This document shows positions 52,606 through 60,770 of a DNA stretch of 64,000 nucleotides, piece after piece (the first letter of the stretch is position 1; each line of letters opens with the position of its first letter). The notes beneath the pieces were generated by a model, which worked only from the letters and a program-made list of their open reading frames with translations, was not told where the DNA came from and did no database searches. Location: positions 62,001-126,000 of the forward strand of contig NZ_JACGWZ010000005.1 in assembly GCF_014137975.1 (NCBI RefSeq), given 5' to 3'. Both the position numbers and the translations under genes were made by a program. Source of the stretch: Halosaccharopolyspora lacisalsi (GTDB taxonomy: Bacteria; Actinomycetota; Actinomycetes; Mycobacteriales; Pseudonocardiaceae).

Positions 52606-53421
52606 TTGCACAAGTCGGTCACAGTGTGGCGGCGCGCGCTGGTAGCCGAGGTCTGCTGGATCGACGGTGACGGGCGTCCGGCGAGCATCCCGGCCACGCC
52701 GCTGCTCCTCGACGACGTTCCTTGCCTGGCGCTGCCGTACGCCTGGCGGGATCGGGTCGCCGCCCTGCGGGATTCTCCCGAGGTCGCCTTCGCCGTCACC
52801 GACGCGCGGTCGCTGCCGGAGGAAACCACCGGAACCGCGGTGTTCGGTACGGCCGGGGTCGTCGAGGACCTGGACGGTTCGGTGTTCGCCGACGAGCTGC
52901 TGGAGCAGGAGCTGGTGAAGTATCCGCCGTCGCGGGTTCTCGCCGACAGCGTGCTCCTGCGCCGGGAGAACTGGTGGTGGCTGCCGCGCCTGATCGTCCG
53001 GCTCGACGGGATGACTCGCACCGCGGAGCTGACGCCCCGCACCGATCCCTCCCGGCAGGCACTACTGGTGCGCGACGACCTCGGTCTGCGGATCGACTCG
53101 GTCACCGTGGAACAGCGCGAGGAACAGCGCCCGCTGCTGCGGACTCTGGACGGGGAGAACCCGCGGGGTGACACCGGTCCGGCTCTCGTCCTCGGGCACG
53201 ACCACACCACCGACTTCGAACGCTGGGAGCCGTGGAGCTTGAGCGGACACCTCAGGGGTGAGGAGCTGCTGGTCGAGCAGTCCAGTGGTCGGCCGGGAGC
53301 ACCGTTGCCGTCGCTGCGGTTGCTCGAACGCATTCGCCGCCAGCGAGCTCTGGAGAAAGCCTGTCGACGCGGGATCACCGAGGCCGAACGGGTCCGTGGT
53401 GTACCCGGTTCCGCGCGATGA
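52606..53421 (+). CDS. Hypothetical protein, possible split-barrel flavin-binding fold
   Basis: 271 residues. The N-terminal half (VTVWRRALVAEVCWIDGDGR, PATPLLLDDVPCLALPYAWR, SPEVAFAVTD) has the strand order of pyridoxamine-phosphate-oxidase-like split barrels, but no family signature is certain. The C-terminal part is acidic and helical. TTG 52606 has AGGAAGG upstream. It is divergent from cstA, and its stop directly abuts the stop of the convergent methyltransferase gene. Confidence 0.5.
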   Translation: MHKSVTVWRRALVAEVCWIDGDGRPASIPATPLLLDDVPCLALPYAWRDRVAALRDSPEVAFAVTDARSLPEETTGTAVFGTAGVVEDLDGSVFADELLEQELVKYPPSRVLADSVLLRRENWWWLPRLIVRLDGMTRTAELTPRTDPSRQALLVRDDLGLRIDSVTVEQREEQRPLLRTLDGENPRGDTGPALVLGHDHTTDFERWEPWSLSGHLRGEELLVEQSSGRPGAPLPSLRLLERIRRQRALEKACRRGITEAERVRGVPGSAR

Positions 53422-54243
53422 TCACCTCTGTTCCGGCTGGACCAGGAGGCCGACTCCGGCGTAGGCGTTGGAGTCGAGTGCCTCGTCGTCGCTGACGGGT
53501 TCGTCGGGGCGCCACTGGGCGCTGGGCACGATGCCGGGTTCCATGAGCTCGTAGCCGGAGAAGATCTCGGCGACCTCCTGCCGGGTGCGCCAGTGCACGT
53601 GCGGGGTGGAGGTGCGTCCGGTGACCGTTTCGGCCCCGTGCTTTTCCTCGGCGGTCATCCGCAGGGCCGCGCTGTTGGAGATGACCAGGGCGCTGCCGGG
53701 GGTGCAGACGTCGCGGTAGGTGCTCATGAGACCGGCGGCGTCCGGAGTGTCGATGATGTCCAGGATCGCCACGGTCAGCACCGCCACCGGCCGGGTGAAG
53801 TCCAGCAGTCCGGCCACGCCGGACGCGTTCAGCACGGAGTGCGGCTGCCGCAGGTCGGCCTGGCTGACCGTGATACGCGGGTCGTCGCCGATCAGGTGGC
53901 GGGCGTGATGGACGGCGACGGACTCGACGTCGACGTAGGCGATCCGGGCGTCGGGATCGTGCTGGTGGGCGATGTCGTGGACGTTGCCCACGGTCGGTAC
54001 GCCGGATCCCAGGTCGAGGAACTGGTCGATGCCCAGGTGGCACAGTTCGCGGACGGCGCGGCCGAGCAACGCGCGGTTGATCCGGGACCACGTCCGGATG
54101 CCGGGATGCACCCGGAGGAACTCCTCGGCGGCGTCGCGGTCGACGGCGAAGTTGGCCGCGCCGCCGAGGAAGTAGTCGTACATCCGGGCGATGTTCGGTG
54201 TGGTGAGATCCACCTCGGACGGTTCCGGCCCCGGCTCGCTCAC
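53422..54243 (-). CDS. SAM-dependent methyltransferase (PF04672, Methyltransf_19 type)
   Basis: 273 residues typical of the large actinobacterial family: TPNIARMYDYFLGGAANFAV at the N-terminus, the SAM motif QFLDLGSGVPTVGNVHDIAH near residue 75, and YVDVESVAVHHARHLI. Substrates are unknown, and the family is abundant in antibiotic-producing actinomycetes. It is single-gene here, with zero bases separating its stop from that of the convergent gene. Confidence 0.85.
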   Translation of the reverse strand: MSEPGPEPSEVDLTTPNIARMYDYFLGGAANFAVDRDAAEEFLRVHPGIRTWSRINRALLGRAVRELCHLGIDQFLDLGSGVPTVGNVHDIAHQHDPDARIAYVDVESVAVHHARHLIGDDPRITVSQADLRQPHSVLNASGVAGLLDFTRPVAVLTVAILDIIDTPDAAGLMSTYRDVCTPGSALVISNSAALRMTAEEKHGAETVTGRTSTPHVHWRTRQEVAEIFSGYELMEPGIVPSAQWRPDEPVSDDEALDSNAYAGVGLLVQPEQR

Positions 54244-54400
54244 GTGGTGCCCCTTTTGCTCGCGGTCATGTCCGACGTCGCAGTCTTGCAGCCCGGAATT
54301 CGGCGGAAAAGTGGTTCCGCTCGGCCACCGGATCGAAGACGGCCGATCGGCGCGTGCGGTGCTGCGCGATTCGTCGACCTCGGTCCGGGAGCGCTTCGGC

Positions 54401-55390
54401 TCAGGAGGCCTTCCGGCCGTGCTCGCGCAGCTGGGTGAACAGCTCGGGCAGCATCAGGTAGCTCCCGGCGAGGTAGGCCACTCCTCCCACGAGGAAACCG
54501 ATCTTGACGATGAGCGCACCGGGGTAGGACTCGCTGGTGGGCAGCCCGGGCGTGCCGAGTCCGGGCAGGGCACCGATGACGAAGCCCACCGAGCCGATGA
54601 CGAACAGCACTCCCACCCACCAGGAGACGTTGCGGGGATCGAAGCTGACGTAGCCGTGCCCCGCCTCGATGAACTGCAGGAAGCCGGACACCAGGAAGAG
54701 CACGGCTCCCAGCAGGCTGGTGGTCCAGAGTCCGAGCTCGGGCAACCAGTTCAGGCTGGAACCCAGCGCGAAGATCGTCTCGTAGTTGAACACCAGCGAT
54801 CCCAGGAACAGCACGAACGGCACCAGGAACTCCAGGTGCCGCAGCTCGAAGGCGAACCAGCGAAACCGCTCCGGGGCGTGGCTGCGACGGTCGGGGCCGA
54901 TGGCCCTGTCCGCGTTGAGGGTCTCCAGGATCTGCCCGTAGATGCTGACCGTGTAGAGCGTGGCCCCGACGAAGTAGCAGGTCTCGGCGAACAGCGACAT
55001 CCGGTGGTGTCCCCCGAAGGCCCCGGGCACCAGCGAGCCCGCCGCCCCCGCCACGAAGCACACCGACCCCACCACGAAGATCGTGGCGATCCACCACGCC
55101 AGCCGGTGCGGTGCCCAGAACCGCAGCCAGGGGCTCTTGGTGGAGTGGTCCTCGCCTCTCGCCCGGGTTCGTAGTCCCAGCCGGTCGGGGTAGGTTCGCG
55201 GTCCCACGCCCTTGCGGTGGTGGCGGGACTCCCAGAGGTAGCTGGATTGGTCGGGAAGGCGGTAGGTTCTCCAGGTCACGAACGGTCTCGGGCCTCCCGA
55301 ACCGGTCAGCTCCCAGTCCTGCGGGACCCGCGGCCCGACTTCCCTCCGTGACGTACCGATGTCGACCGTCCCCTGCACGCCGGTGATCAC
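54401..55390 (-). CDS. Multi-spanning membrane protein of unknown function
   Basis: About 329 residues. A polar N-terminal ~80 residues (WRTYRLPDQSSYLWESRHHR) is followed by eight or nine hydrophobic helices, for example FVVGSVCFVAGAAGSLVPGA, LRHLEFLVPFVLFLGSLVF, LLGAVLFLVSGFLQFIEAGH and WWVGVLFVIGSVGFVIGALP. Two repeats of a helix pair plus a YrhK-like pattern suggest an internal duplication. No transporter family is recognised. The start is uncertain (GTG 55390 or 55378); the region upstream lacks a clear ribosome site. Confidence 0.6.
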   Translation of the reverse strand: MITGVQGTVDIGTSRREVGPRVPQDWELTGSGGPRPFVTWRTYRLPDQSSYLWESRHHRKGVGPRTYPDRLGLRTRARGEDHSTKSPWLRFWAPHRLAWWIATIFVVGSVCFVAGAAGSLVPGAFGGHHRMSLFAETCYFVGATLYTVSIYGQILETLNADRAIGPDRRSHAPERFRWFAFELRHLEFLVPFVLFLGSLVFNYETIFALGSSLNWLPELGLWTTSLLGAVLFLVSGFLQFIEAGHGYVSFDPRNVSWWVGVLFVIGSVGFVIGALPGLGTPGLPTSESYPGALIVKIGFLVGGVAYLAGSYLMLPELFTQLREHGRKAS

Positions 55391-55686
55391 TGCGAGGGCC
55401 GCCACACCACCGTGAAGCCCACCGGACCAAGATATCCCCGCGACGCTCGAAAGCACCCGGTGAACATCCGCGCAGTCCCACCAACGAGCGACGATTCCCG
55501 CGTTCGTGGTGCGCCGTTGCTCAGCTCGGCGAGGTCGAACTGGACGGGGTGGCGAACGTCGTCGGTTACCGTCAGCACGGACCGCTGCGGCGGTCGCACC
55601 TGACGTCGTGCGTAGCGTGGCGATCCGAAGCGCTCCAGTTCCGCGGCGTGGTTCCGCGTGGCTCGTCGAGGTCGTGGTCACCGTGC

Positions 55687-56319
55687 CTACTCGGGTGGTT
55701 TGACGGCGGTGAGCCGTTCGATGGCCCCGAGGCGGAGGTGTCGCCGGTAGACGATGGTGAAGCCGGTGTCGCGGACCAGCGGGGCGACGTGGCGCAGGTG
55801 GGCGTCCTGGATCCCTCGCCGGGTGGAGAGCCGTTCGAGGAGGCGTTGGATCGCTCGGACCGGGCGGTGGGGGCTGGCGACGTGGCCGAGCAGTACCAGG
55901 TGTCCGCCGGGGCGCAGGACGCGGTGCGTCTGCGTGAGCGCGGCCCGGTCGTCGGGGATGCTGCTCAGTCCGAGCGTGCAGATCACGGTGTCGAAGGTGG
56001 CGTCGGCGAACGGCAGGGCCTGCGCGTCACCTTCGAGCAGGTCGACCGGCGGCTTCCTGCTCTCGGCTCGGGTGCGGGCGAGGGCGAGCATCTCGGGGCT
56101 GAGGTCGATGCCGGTCAGGGCCACTCCTGGTGGGTAGTGGTCCAGGTTGCGTCCGGTGCCGACGGCGATTTCCAGGGTCTCGCCGCGGGCTTGGGAGCAG
56201 GCCCAGGAACGGCCGTCGCCGAGCATGGCGCGCTCGTAGTGGCGCGTGTCGGAGTCGTAGTGCGGTGCGTAGGCGTCGTACTGGCGCCGTGCTCGCGAGG
56301 TCGCGTCCCGTTCGGTCAT
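55687..56319 (-). CDS. Class I SAM-dependent methyltransferase (UbiE/Methyltransf_11 type)
   Basis: 210 residues: motif I LEIAVGTGRNLDHYP near residue 48, GIDLSPEMLALAR, LLEGDAQALPFADATFDTVI and LRPGGHLVLLGHV. Likely a small-molecule methyltransferase. It is about 120 bp downstream of the ABC exporter permease on the same strand and may belong to the same unit. Start chosen at ATG 56319, the only one in the right position for the family. Confidence 0.82.
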   Translation of the reverse strand: MTERDATSRARRQYDAYAPHYDSDTRHYERAMLGDGRSWACSQARGETLEIAVGTGRNLDHYPPGVALTGIDLSPEMLALARTRAESRKPPVDLLEGDAQALPFADATFDTVICTLGLSSIPDDRAALTQTHRVLRPGGHLVLLGHVASPHRPVRAIQRLLERLSTRRGIQDAHLRHVAPLVRDTGFTIVYRRHLRLGAIERLTAVKPPE

Positions 56320-56440
56320 CGATCGTGTACCCGCTTCATCGTTTTCCCGCTTTCCCGGCGGGACCGTGCTCGTCGACGTTTCCGACCACCAGGGTGAGCC
56401 CCCAATACGGGAAACGCCATCGCCGCCCCGAGGCGACCGG

Positions 56441-57256
56441 TCACACACGCTGCTTGAACACCCACGCAGCCAGGGGAGCGAAGACGACGGTGATGCCCAC
56501 CGCCCAGATCAGGCTCACCACGATCGGCCCCGCCTGCACTCCGGTGACCATCAACCCCCGGGAGGCGTCGGCGAGCACGGACACCGGATTGACGCCCACG
56601 AGCTCCCGCAGCCACCCGGGCAGGGTCTGCACGGGCACGAAGATGTTGCTGACGAAGGTCAGCGGGAACAGCGCGGTCATTCCGTAGATCTGCACCCGCT
56701 CGGGGTCCGGGGCGAGCAGACCGACCACCACGGCCACCCACGAGAACGCCAGCGCGAAGATCAGCAGCAGCGCCACCGCGGCGAGCAGCCCGACGATCCC
56801 CGTACCGACGCGGAAGCCGAGGATCATCCCCACGCCGAGGACGAGCACGATCGACCAGGCCTGCTTGACCTGGTCGGCCAGGATGCGGCCCGCCAGCGGG
56901 GCCCACCGCGCCAGCGGGAGCGAGCGCAGCCGGTCGAAGACGCCCTTGGTGAGGTCGGTGTTGAGTCCCTGACCCACGTAGAGGCTGACGAACAGCATGT
57001 TCATCACGATCACGCCGGGCAGCATGAAGGTCAGGTAGGCTCGCCAGTCGCCCATGATGGCGCCGCCGAACATGAAGGTGAACAGCAGCACGAACATGAT
57101 CGGCTGGATGCTGAAGTCACCCAGCTCCCAGGGGTTGTGCCGCACCTGCACGATGGTGCGCCAGGCCAGCGTCAGGCTCTGGCGCACGCCCTGGACCGGA
57201 GTCACCCGCGCTTGCGGCCGCGGACCTGCCGGTGGGGCGTCGGCCGGAGTGCTCAT
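56441..57256 (-). CDS. ABC-2 type exporter permease (DrrB-like)
   Basis: 271 residues with six hydrophobic helices and the ABC-2 signature region (FPLTFVSNIFVPVQTLPGWL, then NPVSVLADASRGL) characteristic of daunorubicin-resistance DrrB-type permeases. It exports a lipophilic compound together with the ATPase encoded upstream, with which it overlaps by ATGA (57256-57253). Confidence 0.88.
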   Translation of the reverse strand: MSTPADAPPAGPRPQARVTPVQGVRQSLTLAWRTIVQVRHNPWELGDFSIQPIMFVLLFTFMFGGAIMGDWRAYLTFMLPGVIVMNMLFVSLYVGQGLNTDLTKGVFDRLRSLPLARWAPLAGRILADQVKQAWSIVLVLGVGMILGFRVGTGIVGLLAAVALLLIFALAFSWVAVVVGLLAPDPERVQIYGMTALFPLTFVSNIFVPVQTLPGWLRELVGVNPVSVLADASRGLMVTGVQAGPIVVSLIWAVGITVVFAPLAAWVFKQRV

Positions 57257-58221
57257 GGCAGCATCTCCTCGCTCGCGGACCGCTCGGCATCCTCGGCGGG
57301 GCGGCCGGTCAGTGACAGGAACACCTCGTCCAGGCTGGAGCTGCGCAGCACCAGCTCGGTGACCTCGACCCCGGAGTCGTCGAGGCGGCGCACGACGGCG
57401 GGGAGCACGGCCGGATCGGTGACCGGCACGGTCACCCGCTGTCCGTCCACGTCGGGGGTGTGCCCCGCGAGGTCGCCGACCACCGAGGTCACCAGCGGCA
57501 GCTGGGACTCGTCCTCGGGACGCACCACCAGCCTCCGGGAACCGAGCCTGGCCTTGAGCTCGTCGGGTGTGCCGGTGGCGATGACCCGACCGTGGTCGAT
57601 GACGACGATGTCGTCGGCCAGCGCGTCGGCCTCGTCCAGGTACTGGGTGGTCAGCAGGACCGTCACGCCACCGGCCACCAGCTCGCGGATCAGCGCCCAC
57701 AGCTCGGTGCGAGCGCGCGGGTCCAGCCCGGTGGTCGGCTCGTCCAGGTAGAGCATCGAGGGGTGGCCCACGAGGCTGGCCGCGAGGTCGAGTCGGCGCC
57801 GCATCCCGCCCGAGTAGGTCTTCGTAGGCCGGTCGGCGGCATCGCTCAGACCGAACTGGGTCAGCAGCTGGTGGGCCCTGCTCCTGGCCCGTGCCCGGGA
57901 GGTCCCGAGCAGTCGACCGATGAGCAGGAGGTTCTCCAGTCCCGTGAGGCTCTCGTCGGTGGCCGCGTACTGCCCGGTCAACCCGATCAACTGGCGCACC
58001 CGGTGGGCGTCGCGGACCACGTCGTAGCCTCCGACGGTCGCGCACCCCGCGTCGGGTCGCAGCAACGTGCTCAGCACTCGCACGACGGTGGTCTTGCCGG
58101 CCCCGTTGGGCCCGAGCAGCCCGAGCACCGTGCCCGTCTCGACAGCGAAATTGACGCCGTCCAGCGCCGTGGTCGTACCGAACCGCTTGACCAGCCCCTC
58201 GGTCCGGATGGCGTGGTTCAT
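57253..58221 (-). CDS. ABC exporter ATP-binding protein (DrrA-like)
   Basis: 322 residues. Walker A GPNGAGKTT at 37-45, signature YSGGMRRRLDLA, Walker B SMLYLDEPTTGLD, and a C-terminal ~90-residue DrrA-type extension ending with LDEVFLSLTGRP. GGGAG precedes ATG 58221. It powers the DrrB-like permease. The exported compound is unknown; these pairs often give resistance to or export of antibiotics. Confidence 0.9.
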   Translation of the reverse strand: MNHAIRTEGLVKRFGTTTALDGVNFAVETGTVLGLLGPNGAGKTTVVRVLSTLLRPDAGCATVGGYDVVRDAHRVRQLIGLTGQYAATDESLTGLENLLLIGRLLGTSRARARSRAHQLLTQFGLSDAADRPTKTYSGGMRRRLDLAASLVGHPSMLYLDEPTTGLDPRARTELWALIRELVAGGVTVLLTTQYLDEADALADDIVVIDHGRVIATGTPDELKARLGSRRLVVRPEDESQLPLVTSVVGDLAGHTPDVDGQRVTVPVTDPAVLPAVVRRLDDSGVEVTELVLRSSSLDEVFLSLTGRPAEDAERSASEEMLP

Positions 58222-58302
58222 CGTGGGCTCCCGTTCGTCGACCGGCGCGGTGGTCACCGAGGCCCCTCGAGGGCCGAGGTCCCGCACGTCGATCCGGAAC
58301 CG

Positions 58303-59049
58303 TTACGAGCGGCGGGGTTTGCCGCGCTTGCCGCCCTGAGGTGCGCCGGAACCCGATTGTCGCTTCCCGCCGGTCGACTTGCGAGCGGCAGCCTTCTTGC
58401 CGTCGGAACGCTCGTGCTTCGCCGGCGCCGGGGCCGGCGAGCGCCCGCGCGAGCTGTTGACGGTGCGTCCGCGGACGATCCCGATGAACTGCTCCATCAG
58501 ATCGGTGGTCTCGCCCTCCAGCCACGACAGCGCGACGCGCGACTGCGGGACGTCCGTGACCGGCCGGTAGGTGACGTCCCTGCGGTGGTGCAGGCGGGCG
58601 AGCGACTGCGGGACGACGAGCACCCCCACTCCGGCCGCCACCAGCTTGACGGCGGCCGCGGTCGTGGCGGGGCGCTCGATCGCGGGCCGTCCGGGCGGTT
58701 GCTCCCAGTCGAGGGTGTCGTCGAGGGGGTGGAACACGATCTCGTCGGCCAGGTCGTCGGTGGAGACCTCGTCGGCCGCGGTCACGAAGTGGTCCTTCGG
58801 GGTCACGACCACGGTCGTCTCGGTGTAGAGCGGGATCGCGTGCAGGCCCGTGCGGTCTGCCGGGAACCGGAGGAGGACCGCGTCGGCGGTGCGCTCCCGC
58901 ACCGTGTCGGCGGCTTCGGCGGCGGACACCTGAACGAGGTCCAGGGGGACCTCGGGCGACCGCTCCTTCCAGGTCCGCACCCACTTGTCGGGTGTCACCC
59001 CCGGGACGTACGCGAGCGTGAAAGACGGGTGTTCGGGCGAGCCTGCCAT
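58303..59049 (-). CDS. LysR-type substrate-binding-domain protein without a DNA-binding domain
   Basis: 248 residues. Residues 8-190 match the periplasmic-binding-like effector domain of LysR regulators (FTLAYVPGVTPDKWVRTWKE, DAVLLRFPADRTGLHAIPLY, AAVKLVAAGVGVLVVPQSLA), but the N-terminal winged helix is absent and no ATG exists upstream that would add one. The last ~45 residues are rich in Lys, Arg, Ala and Gly. It is divergent from a DUF5997 gene with about 60 bp between starts, an arrangement I recall from other actinobacteria. Role unknown; the basic tail could bind nucleic acid. Confidence 0.75.
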   Translation of the reverse strand: MAGSPEHPSFTLAYVPGVTPDKWVRTWKERSPEVPLDLVQVSAAEAADTVRERTADAVLLRFPADRTGLHAIPLYTETTVVVTPKDHFVTAADEVSTDDLADEIVFHPLDDTLDWEQPPGRPAIERPATTAAAVKLVAAGVGVLVVPQSLARLHHRRDVTYRPVTDVPQSRVALSWLEGETTDLMEQFIGIVRGRTVNSSRGRSPAPAPAKHERSDGKKAAARKSTGGKRQSGSGAPQGGKRGKPRRS

Positions 59050-59109
59050 ACCGGCCAGATTACCGGGCGTGATGGCGGGTGACGTGTGCACGGTCGATAC
59101 CCTGGACCC

Positions 59110-59502
59110 ATGACGTCGCACAAGACCACCCAGACGATGAAGCCCGCGACCGCGGCGAAGAAGCTGAACGTGTACCTCGAAGCCACTCCCGCGGAGTTCC
59201 AGGAGGGTGTCGTCTCGCGCGACGAGCTGAACTCCCTGCAGACCGACCCGCCCGAGTGGTTGCAGGAACTGCGCCGCAACGGCCCCCATCCGCGGCAGGT
59301 CGTCGCGGCGAAGCTGGGCGTCTCGAACGGCGGTCTCGCGCGCAACGGAATCACCGATCCCCTCACCACGGAGCAGATCGACGCGTTGAAGGCGGAGATG
59401 CCCGAGTGGCTCCAGCGTGAACGCGCGACCCAGGCCGAGGTCCGGAAGGAAGCGGCGCGCGTCAAGGAGAAGACCGCGACCCCCGGTCAGTCGCGTTCCT
59501 GA
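59110..59502 (+). CDS. DUF5997 family protein
   Basis: 130 residues: KPATAAKKLNVYLEATPAEF, DPPEWLQELRRNGPHPRQVV, AAKLGVSNGGLARNGI and LTTEQIDALKAEMPEWL. This is a conserved actinobacterial family, DUF5997 by memory. The middle resembles a helix-turn-helix (HPRQVVAAKLGVSNGGLARN), so DNA binding is possible. It may therefore supply the DNA-binding function missing from the divergent LysR-like protein, which is inference. Confidence 0.75.
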   Translation: MTSHKTTQTMKPATAAKKLNVYLEATPAEFQEGVVSRDELNSLQTDPPEWLQELRRNGPHPRQVVAAKLGVSNGGLARNGITDPLTTEQIDALKAEMPEWLQRERATQAEVRKEAARVKEKTATPGQSRS

Positions 59503-59601
59503 CAGCGGCACCGGTTCGCCGCCCCGCGGCTGTTCGCGCGGTTGCGTCGCTTCGCGTCGGAGCGGGCCGTCCGCCCGCGGTCGGCGCCGTGTAGTCGTGG
59601 T

Positions 59602-60036
59602 TCACCGGCGTCGGCCGCACCGGCTGACGAGGGCGTCGACGACGAAGGACAGGCCGATGCCGACCAACCAGGCGTCCTTGGCCAGACTCAGTCCCTGCTG
59701 AGTGGGTCGCGGACTGCCCCGCTCGTGCATGCCGGGCGTTCGCAGGTACAGCCCGACCAGGCCGCCCGAGAAACCGGTCAGTCCGGCCCCCGCCACGCCG
59801 GTGGGGACCACCGGAGCGAGCAGCGCGGCACCGAGCGTGATCTCTCCGGCGGAGAGCAGTCGGGTGAAGACGACGGGGTCCACCTGTTTCAGGAAGGGGT
59901 ACGCCCCGGCCGCCATCCCGTGGAGCCCCTCGGCGGTTTCCTGGTCCACGGGACGTTTCGTCAGGCCCGAGTTGAGCACGAACGCCCCGACGATCAGCCT
60001 GGCGGGCAGGTGCCTCGCCTTGACCGGAACTCTCAT
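59602..60036 (-). CDS. DoxX-like membrane protein
   Basis: 144 residues with four hydrophobic segments and a DoxX-type layout (LPARLIVGAFVLNSGLTK, LLSAGEITLGAALLAPVVPT, GAGLTGFSGGLVGLYLRTPG, WLVGIGLSFVVDALVS). DoxX-like proteins are linked to thiol and membrane redox functions. Monocistronic. Confidence 0.7.
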   Translation of the reverse strand: MRVPVKARHLPARLIVGAFVLNSGLTKRPVDQETAEGLHGMAAGAYPFLKQVDPVVFTRLLSAGEITLGAALLAPVVPTGVAGAGLTGFSGGLVGLYLRTPGMHERGSPRPTQQGLSLAKDAWLVGIGLSFVVDALVSRCGRRR

Positions 60037-60188
60037 CGCTACCTCCCGTACTCGCGGTGTCGCCCCTGCCGGTGACCGGGCGGTCCGAGCACGGCCCGAG
60101 CCGCCAGCGCCACGATCGCAGTCGAGATCCGGCAGCGCAGTGCGAAGGTCCCGGCGGATTCCGCGCGGCGGTGCTCCTCGGGTGCTCC

Positions 60189-60662
60189 TCAGTCGAGATC
60201 GATGCGGATGGTGAGCATGTCACCGCCGCCGGTCAGGCGGCGCAGCAGCATGCTGTCGAGGCGGTAGCCGGGGCGGCCGCTGCCGAGTCGGTGGTGCCGG
60301 GCGCGGGCGTCGTCGTCGTCGGGGAGCGGGTGGGCGGTGCCCTCGCGCCACCGCATGCGGAGTCCGTCGCGCAGGCGTGCCGGGCGAGCTTTGACGCGAA
60401 CGCGCGGATCGGCGCGAAGGTTGCGCACGTAACCGGCGCGGTCGCCGAGCCCGGCGATGACCCAGAAAGTGTCCCCGTCGAGTCCGTTGGCCACCGGGGT
60501 CAGCCGTTGTCGCCCCGTACGCCGCCCGGTGGTCTGCAGCAGCGCATACGTCGGAGGTGCCAGACCCCGATCCAACAGGGCGATCATCGGAGGGTCGGCC
60601 AGCTGGGCGAAGTCCAGCGCGCTCCTCTCGCGGTTCTCGGATGATCGGGACTTGCGTGCCAC
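60189..60662 (-). CDS. Deazaflavin-type nitroreductase (DDN-like) family protein
   Basis: 157 residues of the split-barrel nitroreductase/quinone reductase family (PF04075): LLQTTGRRTGRQRLTPVANG, GDTFWVIAGLGDRAGYVRNL and RADPRVRVKARPAR are its signature blocks. Homologues in mycobacteria use coenzyme F420 to reduce quinones. There are no F420 genes in the window. Probably a soluble or membrane-associated redox enzyme. Confidence 0.8.
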   Translation of the reverse strand: MARKSRSSENRERSALDFAQLADPPMIALLDRGLAPPTYALLQTTGRRTGRQRLTPVANGLDGDTFWVIAGLGDRAGYVRNLRADPRVRVKARPARLRDGLRMRWREGTAHPLPDDDDARARHHRLGSGRPGYRLDSMLLRRLTGGGDMLTIRIDLD

Positions 60663-60770
60663 TTCTTCACCGCTTCTCCGCGTCGTCGGACGGTCCCGGA
60701 ACCCTGGTAACAGCGTCCACCGAGTTCACCGAGGCGCGCAACCGCGTCGACCCGCGGCTCCGGTCCCGGT

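Noticed and set aside
55387..55599. A 70-codon minus-strand frame before the membrane protein gene, its stop overlapping the GTG at 55390
   Set aside because: The GTGA overlap is suggestive, but codon bias is weak, no ribosome site is visible and no family is recognised; not strong enough to call a gene.
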